DNA from: Companilactobacillus zhachilii
GTDB taxonomy: Bacteria > Bacillota > Bacilli > Lactobacillales > Lactobacillaceae
Length of the DNA stretch: 64,000 bases
NCBI RefSeq assembly: GCF_003606365.2
Contig: NZ_CP031933.2
Coordinates: 558,001-622,000, forward strand
Direction: 5' to 3'
Position 1 is the first letter of the stretch, and every line of letters begins with the position of its first letter. The position numbers were made by a program, and so were the translations under genes. Positions 49,227 through 60,338 of the stretch are shown one piece after another. The notes below the pieces were generated by a model. The model was given only the letters and a program-made list of their open reading frames with translations. It made no database searches and was not told the origin of the DNA.

Positions 49227-50579
49227 ATGAAAGTAAGTATTGTAGGTTGTACTCATGCCGGAACATTCTCCGCAATGAACATCTTGAAGGAACATCCTGA
49301 TTGGGAAGTTTCTGTTTTCGAACGCAATGATAATCTTTCATTCTTATCATGTGGGATTGCACTTTGGGTTAGTGATCGTGTTTCAGATCCTAATAAGATG
49401 TTCTATGCAAGTCCTGAAGCCTTGACTGAGATGGGCGCTCATATGCACATGCAACACGATGTTACAAATATTGATTTTGATAATAAAAAATTAGCTGTTA
49501 AGAATTTAGTAAACGGGGAAACTTTCGAACAACCATATGACAAATTGGTTATTACGACTGGTTCTGCTCCAGTTGTTCCTCCAATTCCTGGAATCGACTC
49601 AAGTCGTGTAATGCTTTGCAAGAACTGGACTAATGCTAAAGAATTGAAGGAAAATGCTAAAGACGTTAAGAGTGCTATCGTTATTGGTGCCGGATATATC
49701 GGTGCTGAATTGGCAGAAGGTTACGCAACTCTTGGCAAGGAAACTACTTTAATTGATGCATTACCACATGTTTTGGCTAAGAATTTTGACCCTAATATGT
49801 CAGCCGTTGCCGAAAAAGATTACATTGATAACGGCGTTACATTGGGCATGGGTGAAAAAGTTGAATCATTTGAAGAAACTGATCACAGTGTCATTGTTAA
49901 GACTGATAAGAATACTTATGAAGCAGATATTGCTGTTATGTGCGTCGGCTTCCGTCCTAATACAAAGATGTTTGCTGATAAATTTGAAACACTACCAAAT
50001 GGCGCTTTGATTGTTGATAAGTATATGCACACAAGTATCCCAGATGTCTTCTCAGCCGGTGATGCAGCATCAGTTCACTACAATCCAACAAATGACAACC
50101 AATATATTCCTTTAGCAACTAACTCAGTTCGTCAAGGTATTTTGGTTGGTAAGAATATTGAAAAAGATACTGCTGAATATATGGGCACACAAGCAAGTTC
50201 AGCCGTTGAATTGTTTGGCAGAACATATGCTGCTAGTGGTTTGACCAAAGATCATGCTGAAGTTCTAGGCAAGAATGTTGAGACAGTTTCACTTGAAGAC
50301 AACTATCGTCCTGAATTTATGCTAACAACAACACCTGTTTTGATGAATCTAGTTTGGGACCCAGAAACAAGAGTGGTTCTAGGTGGCGCTTTGACAAGTA
50401 TGTATGATGTATCGCAATCAGCTAACTTGTTGTCACTAGCTATTCAAAAGAAAGTTACGATTGATGAATTATCGATGGTAGACTTCTTGTTCCAACCAAA
50501 CTTTGATAAACCAGTTAACTACGTCAGTGCCCTTGCTGGTGCTGCTGTAGAAAAAGCAGATTCTAAAGTAGCTGAATAG
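49227..50579 (+). CDS. nox: H2O-forming NADH oxidase
   Basis: 450 residues, exactly the usual Nox-2 size. FAD/NAD-dependent pyridine nucleotide-disulfide oxidoreductase reducing oxygen to water and regenerating NAD+. Redox Cys42 in SFLSCGIALW (single Cys, sulfenate type); the NADH fold is IVIGAGYIGAELAEG, FAD is bound again at VFSAGDAASV, and there is a C-terminal dimerisation domain. NADH peroxidase shares the Cys, so H2O2 as substrate is the alternative. The ATG at 49227 follows AAAGGGTGG; the longer frame starts before the promoter. Confidence 0.92.
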   Translation: MKVSIVGCTHAGTFSAMNILKEHPDWEVSVFERNDNLSFLSCGIALWVSDRVSDPNKMFYASPEALTEMGAHMHMQHDVTNIDFDNKKLAVKNLVNGETFEQPYDKLVITTGSAPVVPPIPGIDSSRVMLCKNWTNAKELKENAKDVKSAIVIGAGYIGAELAEGYATLGKETTLIDALPHVLAKNFDPNMSAVAEKDYIDNGVTLGMGEKVESFEETDHSVIVKTDKNTYEADIAVMCVGFRPNTKMFADKFETLPNGALIVDKYMHTSIPDVFSAGDAASVHYNPTNDNQYIPLATNSVRQGILVGKNIEKDTAEYMGTQASSAVELFGRTYAASGLTKDHAEVLGKNVETVSLEDNYRPEFMLTTTPVLMNLVWDPETRVVLGGALTSMYDVSQSANLLSLAIQKKVTIDELSMVDFLFQPNFDKPVNYVSALAGAAVEKADSKVAE

Positions 50580-50613
50580 AAACACTCCCTGATATCGAAA
50601 ATATTATATAAAT

Positions 50614-50657
50614 AATAAAGCCAGTAATTCCTGTTTTGGGATTGCTGGCTTTATTTT
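50614..50657 (+). terminator. Terminator after nox
   Basis: AATAAAGCCAGTAATTCC pairs with GGGATTGCTGGCTTTATT. The AATCC/GGATT core and CAGT/CTGG resemble the family-B central hairpin. Confidence 0.9.
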
Positions 50658-50660
50658 GGG

Positions 50661-50843
50661 TTCCGCCTCCAGGAGCAATGGAATTAGGTCGCTATGGGGA
50701 CCGATTCGAGCCGAAAGGCGGTCTCGAATCTCGCTTTTGAACCTCGCAAAGTGTGCGAGGTTCAAAAGTCGTCCCGTGGTGTAATGGCTGAAGCCATTAC
50801 ACCACCTGCACAGCGACCTAATTTCATTGCTCCTTCCGACTAG
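50661..50843 (-). repeat. Family-A cloverleaf palindrome, copy 11
   Basis: Minus orientation. Closing stem AGGAGCAATGGAATTAGGTCGC with GCGACCTAATTTCATTGCTCCT; arm 2 GAACCTCGCAAA/TGTGCGAGGTTC; arm 3 GATTCGAG/CTCGAATC. Abuts the nox terminator. Pairs with copy 12 across 180 bp. Confidence 0.93.
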
Positions 50844-51023
50844 TTTATTCGTTGGTTTTTATGTAAAATGTGAAGTATAAAGTAGTTGATATTTTTACAC
50901 CTTGAAAAACTAGAGTATCTTAAAGTTTATTTTGAAATTTTTATCCTTTAGTTAAAAGATAGTTAAAAGATATAGTCAAAAAATCGATTATCATCAAGCA
51001 ATTACCATCTTAAAATGAAAGCA

Positions 51024-51200
51024 TTAGTCGGAGGAGCTGAAACATCGGCAACCCGCTGTGAAAGTGGCGTTAGAGCTTTAGCTCTTACACCATCGGGCGT
51101 GTTTGGAAACTTGCTTGCAAGGCTTCAAACCGAGACCTGAGATCTTGGCTCAGGTCGGTCCGCACAGCAGGTTGCCGATGTTTCAGCTCTGGAGACGGCA
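51024..51200 (+). repeat. Family-A cloverleaf palindrome, copy 12 (A2 subtype)
   Basis: Plus orientation, ends GGAGACGGCA. Closing stem AGCTGAAACATCGGCAACC with GGTTGCCGATGTTTCAGCT, perfect; arm 1 GGCGTTAGAGCT/AGCTCTTACACC; arm 2 GAAACTTGC/GCAAGGCTTC; arm 3 ACCTGAG/CTCAGGT. Confidence 0.93.
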
Positions 51201-51307
51201 AAAAAAAATTCACATTAAATTCAAACTTTTCTACAACCAATTTCATAAACTCTCGTTACTATGTATACATAGTCAAATATGGCTATTCCAAAAACGAGGT
51301 GAAGTAT

Positions 51308-51409
51308 ATGAAAAAACATCCAATTCTCGTATTAACGGGTGTATCTGTTTTAGCAGCTGCGTGCACTAAAATGATTAGAAGTCACAACGAAAAGAAGTTT
51401 TTGAACTAA
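51308..51409 (+). CDS. 33-residue small membrane or lipoprotein-like peptide
   Basis: MKKHPILVLTGVSVLAAACT, then KMIRSHNEKKFLN: short basic start, hydrophobic core and a Cys in a VLAAAC lipobox-like context. GAGGTGAAG is at good spacing, supporting translation. Too short for family assignment. It stands alone between a family-A pair and the next small frame. Confidence 0.55.
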   Translation: MKKHPILVLTGVSVLAAACTKMIRSHNEKKFLN

Positions 51410-51489
51410 TTCACTACAAACAAAAATACAATAAGTAAAACATTCACATTCAAAATAAAACAAATATCAATTGATTTGAGGTAAATAAT

Positions 51490-51588
51490 ATGAAAGTAAA
51501 TATGCTAAAAGGCTTGCGTAAGCAAGCCTTTTTTGTCGTGTTTCTTTTGCTTTTTTGGTATTTATCTCATATCATTTTAATAAGCTAA
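51490..51588 (+). CDS. 32-residue hydrophobic peptide frame overlapping a hairpin
   Basis: MKVNMLKGLRKQAFFVVFLL then LFWYLSHIILIS: basic N-terminus and one transmembrane stretch, after TTGAGGT at 9-10 nt. Codons 6-15 coincide with the terminator-like hairpin GGCTTGC/GCAAGCC, so either the frame is chance sequence read past a terminator, or translation and termination compete. Low confidence. Confidence 0.3.
   Translation: MKVNMLKGLRKQAFFVVFLLLFWYLSHIILIS
51507..51535 (+). terminator. Terminator-like hairpin
   Basis: AAAAGGCTTGC-GTAA-GCAAGCCTTTTTT; ends the 33-residue peptide transcript. Confidence 0.85.
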
Positions 51589-51671
51589 CACGTAGACTTT
51601 TTTTATAATTAAATCTGAGCCGTTAAAGTTAAAGCTAGTGAAACGGCAGTGGACAAGGAGATCTTGAGCAA

Positions 51672-54203
51672 ATGTCAAAACGTAATGTCCAGTATTATTT
51701 TGGTGCGTTTTTTCTTAATTTATTAATTATTTCTATTGTTTTTGCTTATTCTGGATTGGTCCCGTTTGGTAGTAATAATTTTTTGAGTAGTGATTTAGGT
51801 ACACAGTACTTAACTTTTTTGACGGAACTGAGACGACAATTGGTTTCGGGAAACTTTCATTTATATTTATTTAGTCAATCGTTGGGAGATAACTTTTTCC
51901 CAGTCATTAGTTATTATTTGTTGTCACCATTTAATTTATTGCTAGTACTATTAAGTCCCAAAGGGGTACCGGCTGCTGCAAATATAATTATTATGTTGAA
52001 AATTTCCACAATGGGTCTTTCGATGGCATATTTCTTGAAGTCATATTTTCAAAAAGACGGTATGGCTAATTATATGTTTACGATTGCCTACAGTTTTTGT
52101 GGATTTGTGGCGTCGTATTTTTATGATCTGATGTGGCTTGATGCGCTGATTATGTTGCCGTTAGTAGCAGTCGGCGTGATGCATGTAATTAAAGAGCAAA
52201 AATATATTCTGTATTATTTTTCTATTCTTTTAGCAATTATTTTTAATTATTATTTAGGTTATATGCTCTGTATTTTTTCACTTTGCTTCTTTATTTATCT
52301 GGGATTGGAAAATAATCTCTTTCAAACTAAGGGTAAATGGCGTGTGATTCGGGATTATTTAGTAACGTCGATTTTAGCCGGCTTCAGTTCAGCAGTTGTT
52401 CTGGTGCCAACTTTAGTCGGAATGTTGAAAACTGCTAAAACCTCTTTTGATGTGCTGAACTATTTACCCTCGGCTCGTTTTGGCTTAGAGGCTCTGACGG
52501 AATTAGGCATCGGCGGCAATACTTTTGACCAACGTTTGGAGCATGGTCCGTCAGTTTTCATGACTTCAACAATTTTGATTTTAGTCTTGGCGTTCTTTGT
52601 CAGTGATCGTATTTCAAATAGGGATAAGTGGTATTCAACCTTACTAATTGGCACCTTATTGATCAGTATGTTTGTTACAACGTTTAATACCGTTTGGCAT
52701 ATGTTTCAAAACCCAGCTGGATTTCCTTTTCGAAATAGTTTTATTTTTTCTTTTGCCTGTATTTTTATTGCTTACAAGGCCTTTGATAATGGCGTTTTTC
52801 ATGATACGGGGACGATTGTTGAAAGTACTTGTTTAGCAGGGATTTTGGTTTGTATTGGTTATTCGACAGAGTGGTTGTTGCCAAAAATCATTGAAGAGTT
52901 AGGCTTTGGAAAACCTGATAATCGCTATGATGGACGTTATTTTTGGTTGAGTATTACTTGTATTATCATCTCGGGCTTGATTTTATTAGCGTTCAATCGG
53001 AATCAAAAGTTTTTGAAATTAGCCATTTTGATGATTGTTTTTGAAGTGATAGCTAATTTTAATTCGGTTATTAGTACGGCAAGGTTTGGCGATCAGTTAG
53101 TTTATCGGGAAGAGTTTGCTAAAGAAGACAATATTTTAAAAAATGTTAAAAATCGTAGTCATCTAGGTCATCGAATTATTGTTTCAAAGTCGGGATTGAA
53201 TAAAGCTTTTCCGGAAAAATATAATAACTATAATGATCCGATTTTGTTCAATATTAATGGTGTCAGTCTTTATAGCTCAACTTTGAATCAAGATACTCTG
53301 ACCATGATGCATAATTTTGGTTATTATAGTCTCAATGTTCGACGAATTAGTTACTTTGGGGGAACCAACTTAACTAATGCCTTACTGGGAGTCTATTATC
53401 GTGTTCGGCAGTGGGATAATCACTATTACGTTGAAGAAAACTACAATGCGCCAACGCTCGGATTTTTAGTTGACTCTGACGTGTATGGATTTAAAATGTA
53501 TTCCAAACGGGCTTTAGATAATCAAGACCGCCTCTGGCAAGCGTTGAATGGTAATAGTTATGAGTATTTGAAAAATGCTTTAGTTAATAGCATGCAACAA
53601 ATAAATGTCAAAAATAAAACGATGTATACGTATCAATTGACAACTAGAGCCAGTGGTCCAATGTATTTTTACGTTTCACCAATGAACTATGATAAAGCTA
53701 AAATTTATGTTAATGGTAAACGAGTCAAGACTAGCTCGATGAATGTTTATAGTGCAGCCACTTTGCGTTTAGGGCATTTTAGGAATAATAAAAAAGTTGA
53801 AGTGAAAATTTTGACTGATAAGTCATTAGATTTAAATCCTGAATATTTTCAATCATTGGATCAAAAAGCTTTTCTTGAATCATTACAACAATTTAGAAAA
53901 AATTCATTAAAAATAACTTCCAATTTGAATCACGATACGGTGAGAGGAACCATCAAGGTGCCCGTAGATTCACCATTATTGTTAAGCATTCCGTACGATG
54001 ATGGCTGGAGCGCCAAAGTTGATGGCAAGAAAGTTAAATTACATAAAGTAGTAGATAATTTAATGGCAATCAATTTAGATGCAGGCAAACATAAAGTAGT
54101 TTTGGATTATCAAGTTCCAGGCTTAAAATTAGGTTGGATAGTTTCAGTAGTTTCAATGTGTTTGTTTGCGGGATTTGAGTATTTTAGACGGAAAAGAGGT
54201 TGA
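51672..54203 (+). CDS. YfhO-family membrane glycosyltransferase
   Basis: 843 residues: about 12-13 transmembrane helices in the first 440 residues plus one at the C-terminus (about 815-835), with a large extracellular beta-rich region between (YDDGWSAKVDGKKV near 775). YfhO proteins are GT-C-type transferases that decorate lipoteichoic or wall teichoic acid using undecaprenyl-phosphate sugars. Acidic SSDLGTQYL in the first loop is the family catalytic-type motif. AAGGAGATC precedes the ATG. Family-A copy 13 begins 9 bp after the stop with no other terminator. Confidence 0.88.
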   Translation: MSKRNVQYYFGAFFLNLLIISIVFAYSGLVPFGSNNFLSSDLGTQYLTFLTELRRQLVSGNFHLYLFSQSLGDNFFPVISYYLLSPFNLLLVLLSPKGVPAAANIIIMLKISTMGLSMAYFLKSYFQKDGMANYMFTIAYSFCGFVASYFYDLMWLDALIMLPLVAVGVMHVIKEQKYILYYFSILLAIIFNYYLGYMLCIFSLCFFIYLGLENNLFQTKGKWRVIRDYLVTSILAGFSSAVVLVPTLVGMLKTAKTSFDVLNYLPSARFGLEALTELGIGGNTFDQRLEHGPSVFMTSTILILVLAFFVSDRISNRDKWYSTLLIGTLLISMFVTTFNTVWHMFQNPAGFPFRNSFIFSFACIFIAYKAFDNGVFHDTGTIVESTCLAGILVCIGYSTEWLLPKIIEELGFGKPDNRYDGRYFWLSITCIIISGLILLAFNRNQKFLKLAILMIVFEVIANFNSVISTARFGDQLVYREEFAKEDNILKNVKNRSHLGHRIIVSKSGLNKAFPEKYNNYNDPILFNINGVSLYSSTLNQDTLTMMHNFGYYSLNVRRISYFGGTNLTNALLGVYYRVRQWDNHYYVEENYNAPTLGFLVDSDVYGFKMYSKRALDNQDRLWQALNGNSYEYLKNALVNSMQQINVKNKTMYTYQLTTRASGPMYFYVSPMNYDKAKIYVNGKRVKTSSMNVYSAATLRLGHFRNNKKVEVKILTDKSLDLNPEYFQSLDQKAFLESLQQFRKNSLKITSNLNHDTVRGTIKVPVDSPLLLSIPYDDGWSAKVDGKKVKLHKVVDNLMAINLDAGKHKVVLDYQVPGLKLGWIVSVVSMCLFAGFEYFRRKRG

Positions 54204-54211
54204 TTGTTAGT

Positions 54212-54390
54212 TTCCGCTTCCAGGAGTAAGAAATTTTGGTCGCTATGGGGACCGTCTGGAGCCAAGGTCTCCAGACTCGATTTTGAGCCTTGCTGAGAAC
54301 CGCAAGTCTCAAAAGTCGTCCCGTGGCGTAAGCGCTGAAGTGCCAACGCCACCTTCACAGCGACCAAAATTTCTTACTCCTTCCGGCTAG
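54212..54390 (-). repeat. Family-A cloverleaf palindrome, copy 13
   Basis: Minus orientation. Closing stem AGGAGTAAGAAATTTTGGTCGC with GCGACCAAAATTTCTTACTCCT; arm 2 TTTTGAGCCTTGC/GCAAGTCTCAAAA; arm 3 GTCTGGAG/CTCCAGAC. It lies in the 3' UTR of yfhO and may protect or end its mRNA. Pairs with copy 14 across 135 bp. Confidence 0.93.
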
Positions 54391-54525
54391 GGTGTGTTTT
54401 CAAATTAGTCTGATAAGAATCTATTCTGATACGGATAAATATTTTAAGTGCGTGGTTGTTCCAGAATTCTATCAAAACGATAAAAAATATTTGAGGCCTC
54501 AAGCCATTTTTGAGTTAATAAAGAA

Positions 54526-54712
54526 CTAGTCGGAAGATTCGGACAGTGGTTACTGGCAGTGAAAGTGGTGTTAGGACGACCGCTTTTGTCGTTCTTACAG
54601 CACCGGGCGCATTTAAGACTTGCCGAACTTGCAAGGCTTAAATCGAGGTTCGAGACCGTGGCTCGGACCGTTCCGCACCGCCAGTGACCACTGTCCGAAT
54701 CTGGAGACGGCG
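54526..54712 (+). repeat. Family-A cloverleaf palindrome, copy 14 (A2 subtype)
   Basis: Plus orientation, ends GGAGACGGCG. Closing stem AGATTCGGACAGTGGT with ACCACTGTCCGAATCT; arm 1 TTAGGACGAC/GTCGTTCTTA; arm 2 ATTTAAGACTTGC/GCAAGGCTTAAAT; arm 3 GGTTCGAG/CTCGGACC. Longest copy (187 bp). Confidence 0.93.
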
Positions 54713-54831
54713 TATCCTAGTTTATTTGTGATTGAAAATTAAAATACAAAACATAAATCTTAATTAAAATGAACCAAAAGACAAGATTTTAGAAATGATT
54801 ATGATATTAGTTTCCAAAACTAACTAAATGT

Positions 54832-54859
54832 TATAATATTTTGGTATGAAACGTTTACA
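54832..54859 (+). promoter_or_regulatory. glpK promoter with cre-like site
   Basis: TATAAT (54832-54837), then TGAAACGTTTACA (54847-54859) downstream of the -10. Symmetric like cre but one base shorter than consensus. Catabolite control of glycerol kinase by CcpA would be expected. Confidence 0.5.
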
Positions 54860-54869
54860 TTAATAATGA

Positions 54870-56385
<1,516 letters not shown>

Positions 56386-56387
<2 letters not shown>

Positions 56388-56409
56388 AAGGCGATTGTCG
56401 CCTTTTTTG
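56386..56409 (+). terminator. Terminator between the two glpK genes
   Basis: AAAAGGCGA-TTG-TCGCCTTTTTT; only 17 bp before the next ATG, so the paralogue depends on readthrough or an internal promoter. Confidence 0.8.
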
Positions 56410-56426
56410 GTGTGTGGGAGTTAATT

Positions 56427-57923
56427 ATGGAAAAAGATTATATTTTAGCAATTGATGAAGGAACCACGACGGCTCGAGCAATTATCTTTGATCACAGTGG
56501 TAAGAAGATAACTACAGCTAGGCATCCAATTAAACAAATTCTACCTAATCCAGGCTGGGTCGAGCACGATCCAAATGAATTGTGGAATGCTGTACAAACG
56601 ACAATTGCTACTGCTTTGATTGATTCCGGGATTAAGCCGCAACAAATCAAAGCCATTGGAATTGCCAACCAGCGAGAAACAACGATTGTTTGGGATAAAA
56701 AAACTGGTTTGCCAATCTATAACGCAATTGTTTGGCAAAGTCGTCAAACCTCTAATTTGGCTAATGATTTAATCAAAAATGGTTATAAAGAAGAAATTCA
56801 TCAAAAAACTGGCTTGATTATTAGTCCATATTTTTCCGCTACCAAGATTCGGTGGATCTTAAATCACGTTGAAGGTGCCCAAGAACGAGCTGAAAAAGGC
56901 GAATTATTGTTTGGAACAGTTAATACGTGGTTACTTTGGAAGTTAACTGATGGTGAAGCATTTGCGACCGATTGTGCTAATGCTAGTCGAACGATGCTTT
57001 ACAATATCAATACTTTGCAATGGGATGATGATTTATTAAAACTATTTAATATCCCTAAGGCGATGTTGCCAGAAGTTAAATCAAATTCAGAACATTTTGG
57101 TGTAACAAAGAATTATCAATTTTATGGTTCAGAAATTCCAATTACTGGGATGACCGGTTCACAACAAGCTTCTTTGTTCGGACAGATGGCTTTTGAAAAA
57201 GGTATGGTCAAAAATACTTATGGTACCGGTGCCTTTGCTGTTATGAATACAGGTGATAAACCAGCCTTGTCAGATAATAATTTGTTGACGACAATTGCAT
57301 ATGACCTTAATGGTCAAGTTAAGTACGCCTTAGAAGGTAGTGTTTTCATCGCTGGAGCTGCTTTACAGTGGTTGCGAGACGACATGCGCTTAGTTAACAG
57401 TACCCCAGAAACATCAGCAGCTGCTTTAGAATCAGCCAGTCAAAATGAAGTCTACGTTGTACCAGCCTTTGCCGGATTAGGAGCACCTTATTGGGATAAC
57501 AAAGCACACGGAACAATCTTTGGCATTACCCGAGGAACCACAGATAAAGATTTGATCAAAGCAACCCTACAAGCAATTGCTTATCAAACTAAAGATATTA
57601 TTGAAACAATGAGTTCAGACGCTAAAATGCCAATTGAAGTTTTAAAAGTCGATGGAGCAGCATCAGCCAATGATTACTTAATGCAATTTCAAACCGATAT
57701 TTTGGGAATTGAATTGCAAAGATCATCTGAATTAGAGACAACTTCATTAGGAGTAGCATTCTTAGCCGGTTTAGGAGTAGGATTCTGGAAAGATTTAGAT
57801 GATATAAAAAAGAATTATCAAACAGGAAAACTATACCAACCAAAAATGGAAGATTCCGTTCGTCAAGATCTATATGCTGGTTGGAAAGATGCCGTTGAAG
57901 CTACAATGGCGTTTAAGCATTAA
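56427..57923 (+). CDS. Glycerol kinase paralogue lacking the catalytic aspartate
   Basis: 498 residues, collinear with the preceding glpK. The catalytic base position is Ser245 ([11 protein letters not shown] instead of [10 protein letters not shown]), the HPr-phosphorylated His is Gln231 (NYQFYG), and VDGGAANN reads VDGAASAN. R and E of NQRETT, the Trp and the PYFS Tyr are kept. It is unlikely to phosphorylate glycerol normally; a regulatory pseudokinase, a changed substrate, or a hetero-oligomer partner are options. The frame is fully open over 498 codons, so it is maintained. The ATG at 56427 follows GGGAG. Family-A copy 15 starts 8 bp after the stop. Confidence 0.88.
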   Translation: MEKDYILAIDEGTTTARAIIFDHSGKKITTARHPIKQILPNPGWVEHDPNELWNAVQTTIATALIDSGIKPQQIKAIGIANQRETTIVWDKKTGLPIYNAIVWQSRQTSNLANDLIKNGYKEEIHQKTGLIISPYFSATKIRWILNHVEGAQERAEKGELLFGTVNTWLLWKLTDGEAFATDCANASRTMLYNINTLQWDDDLLKLFNIPKAMLPEVKSNSEHFGVTKNYQFYGSEIPITGMTGSQQASLFGQMAFEKGMVKNTYGTGAFAVMNTGDKPALSDNNLLTTIAYDLNGQVKYALEGSVFIAGAALQWLRDDMRLVNSTPETSAAALESASQNEVYVVPAFAGLGAPYWDNKAHGTIFGITRGTTDKDLIKATLQAIAYQTKDIIETMSSDAKMPIEVLKVDGAASANDYLMQFQTDILGIELQRSSELETTSLGVAFLAGLGVGFWKDLDDIKKNYQTGKLYQPKMEDSVRQDLYAGWKDAVEATMAFKH

Positions 57924-57930
57924 AAAGGGG

Positions 57931-58108
57931 TTCCGCCTCCAGGAACAAGAAATTTTGGTCGCTATGGGGACCGGTTGGAGCCAAGGTCTCCAACCTCGAT
58001 TTTGAACCTCGCAGAGTACGCGAGTTTCAAAAGTCGTCCCGTGGTGTAATGGCTGAAGCCATAACGCCACCTGCACAGCGACCAAAATTTCTTGTTCCTT
58101 CCGGCTAT
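57931..58108 (-). repeat. Family-A cloverleaf palindrome, copy 15
   Basis: Minus orientation. Closing stem AGGAACAAGAAATTTTGGTCGC with GCGACCAAAATTTCTTGTTCCT; arm 1 TGGTGTAATGGCT/AGCCATAACGCCA; arm 3 GGTTGGAG/CTCCAACC. Immediate 3' UTR of the second glpK. Pairs with copy 16 across 173 bp. Confidence 0.93.
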
Positions 58109-58281
58109 TGTATTCGTTGTATTTTAGTGTTAACTGCATATATATCACTGGTTAGTTGGTTCAGAGTCTTAGAAGATTAAATAATTTTGATTTTTAAAGT
58201 TACGTTGATTCCTTCATTCATTTTGACAATCATCATTAAAATTAATTGTCAGTTATCAAAACAATAACCAACATAGTTAAA

Positions 58282-58458
58282 CTATCCGGAAGGTTCAAGC
58301 AATGAATCCCGCAGTGACGGTACTGTTAGGACTTTAGTCCTTACAGTACAGGACGTGTTTTGAAATTCGCGTTTTTTGCGAAGTTCAAAACCGAGCCTGG
58401 AGACCTTGGCTCCAGGCGGTCCCATTGCGGGATTCGTTGCTTGAACCTGGAGGCGGCC
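58282..58458 (+). repeat. Family-A cloverleaf palindrome, copy 16
   Basis: Plus orientation, inner end CTAT, outer end GGAGGCGGCC. Closing stem GGTTCAAGCAATGAATCCCGC with GCGGGATTCGTTGCTTGAACC; arm 1 GTACTGTTAGGACT/AGTCCTTACAGTAC; arm 3 GCCTGGAG/CTCCAGGC. Confidence 0.93.
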
Positions 58459-58480
58459 CTCCATAAATTATAAAAACTTA

Positions 58481-58521
58481 AAAAAATAAGAGCCTATATT
58501 AAATGGCTCTTATTTTTTTTT
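58481..58521 (+). terminator. Orphan terminator after repeat copy 16
   Basis: AAAATAAGAGCC pairs with GGCTCTTATTTT, then T-rich. No gene precedes it on the plus strand within 550 bp, only the family-A pair, which hints that copy 16 is transcribed. Confidence 0.85.
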
Positions 58522-58561
58522 GTTGATATACAAGGGATAGCGGTGTTTTATTAAAAAGGTT

Positions 58562-58590
58562 TTGACATAAAGAATTTGAAAGTTTAATAT
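58562..58590 (+). promoter_or_regulatory. Promoter of the POT transporter gene
   Basis: TTGACA (58562-58567), 17-bp spacer, TAATAT (58585-58590). Confidence 0.8.
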
Positions 58591-58627
58591 TAATACATTC
58601 ATTGTGTAATGTGAGGAGAATTTTTTA

Positions 58628-60102
58628 ATGGACGAGAAAAAGATCGAGGTTTCTTCGGACAACCGACAGGCTTGCGTACATTATTTCTAACTGAGTTCTG
58701 GGAAAGATTCAGTTATTATGGTATGCGTGCCATTTTGCTGTTCTACATGTACTATGCGGTAACAAAGGGCGGTCTAGGGATGGACCGTACTACAGCCGCT
58801 TCAATTATGTCAATTTATGGTTCACTAGTTTACATGTCAAGTGTGCTAGGTGGATTTATCAGTGATAGATTATTGGGAGCCAGAAGAACTGTTTTCTGGG
58901 GTGGTGTGTTGATCATGCTTGGTCATATCGTACTATCATTCCCAATTGGTGAAACAGGATTATTCCTATCTATTGGACTTATTGTTATTGGTACTGGACT
59001 CTTGAAGCCAAACGTATCCGAAATGGTTGGTGGATTGTATTCAGAAGGAGACCCAAGACGTGATTCTGGTTTCAGTATTTACGTTATGGGTATCAACTTA
59101 GGTTCCCTATTTGCACCACAAGCTGTTAACAGTATGAGTAATGCCTTTAATTTCCACGCTGGTTTCTCATTAGCTGCTATCGGTATGTTTATCGGATTGA
59201 TTGTTTATTGGTGGGATGGACGTAAGTACTTGCCAGAATCAAGTTTACATGCCCCAGATCCTATCACAGACGAAGAACGTGGACGCTTCTATAAACGAGT
59301 TGCCATCGTTGTTGTAGTTATTGCGGTCATTGTAGCTGCGTTGATTTTTGCACATGCCTTTACAATTGATAACGTTATTACAATTATCAGTATCTTAGGT
59401 ATTGGTTTACCTGTTGGTTACTTCATTATGATGCTAACAAGTAAGAAAGTTACTAAAATTGAAAGATCACGTGTTTTCGCTTATATTCCATTGTTCATCG
59501 CTGCAATGATTTTCTGGGCAATTGAAGAACAAGGTTCTGTTGTCTTGGCATTGTTTGCTGCTGAACAAACACAACTAAACTTTGCTGGATTACATTTATC
59601 AGCACCACAATTCCAAATGCTTAACCCATTCTTTATCATTATCTATACACCATTCTTTGCTTGGCTATGGATCAAATTGGGCAAGCGTCAACCATCATCA
59701 CCATCTAAGTTTTGGCTGGGATTAGTTGCTACAGCTATTTCATACTTTGTCTTGATTATTCCATTGATGGGTCTAAGTGGTAGCGGAAAAGTTAGTCCAC
59801 TTTGGCTAGTTCTAAGTTGGGGTATTATCGAAATTGGTGAAATGTTGATTTCTCCAGTTGGATTGTCAGCCACAACTAAATTGGCTCCAAAGGCTTTCTC
59901 TGGTCAAATGATGAGTATGTGGTTCCTAGCTGATTCAGCTGGTCAAGCTGCTAATGCTCAAATTGTTAAACTATTCGTACCTGGTGATCCTAAAAATGAA
60001 ATGATGTTCTTTGGTATTACAGGTATCGTTACATTAGTTGCAGCTGTCTTATTGATTCTATGTGTTCCTTGGATCAAGAAGATGATGAAGGGTGTTAACT
60101 AA
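58628..60102 (+). pseudogene. POT-family di/tripeptide transporter with early frameshift
   Basis: Proton-coupled oligopeptide transporter, about 490 residues, 12-14 helices, DtpT-like. From codon 9 onward the frame reads FFGQPTGLRTLFLTEFWERF, then SYYGMRAILLFYMYY, GGFISDRLLGARRTVFWGG and IGTGLLKPNVSEMVGGLY, all POT signatures. The ATG at 58628 (after GAGGAGA) reads MDEKKIEVSS and stops at 58690. With six instead of five A after GACGAG, it reads MDEKKDRGFFGQPTG, the expected N-terminus. So a one-base deletion in an A tract, phase variation, or a sequencing error. Internal starts (58672 GTG/TTG-type) would lose part of the first helix region. Confidence 0.85.
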
Positions 60103-60117
60103 AATATAATTTAAACC

Positions 60118-60147
60118 AAGCCGTAGCTTTGATGCTGCGGCTTTTTT
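60118..60147 (+). terminator. Terminator after POT transporter
   Basis: AAGCCGTAGC pairs with GCTGCGGCTT, then T5. Confidence 0.85.
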
Positions 60148-60153
60148 GATGGA

Positions 60154-60338
60154 TTCCGCCTCCAGGAGCAAGAAATTTTTGGTCGCTATGGGGACCGATT
60201 CGAGCCGAAAGGCGGTCTCGAATCTCGATTTTGAGCCTTACTGAAAACCGTAAGTCTCAAAAGTCGTCCCGTGGTGTAATGGCTAAAGCCATAACGCCAC
60301 CTGCACAGCGACCAAAATTTCTTGCTCCTTCCGGCTGG
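60154..60338 (-). repeat. Family-A cloverleaf palindrome, copy 17
   Basis: Minus orientation. Closing stem AGGAGCAAGAAATTTTTGGTC with GACCAAAATTTCTTGCTCCT; arm 1 TGGTGTAATGGCT/AGCCATAACGCCA; arm 3 GATTCGAG/CTCGAATC; arm 2 tip carries ACTGAAAACCGT. Pairs with copy 18 (188 bp). Confidence 0.93.
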
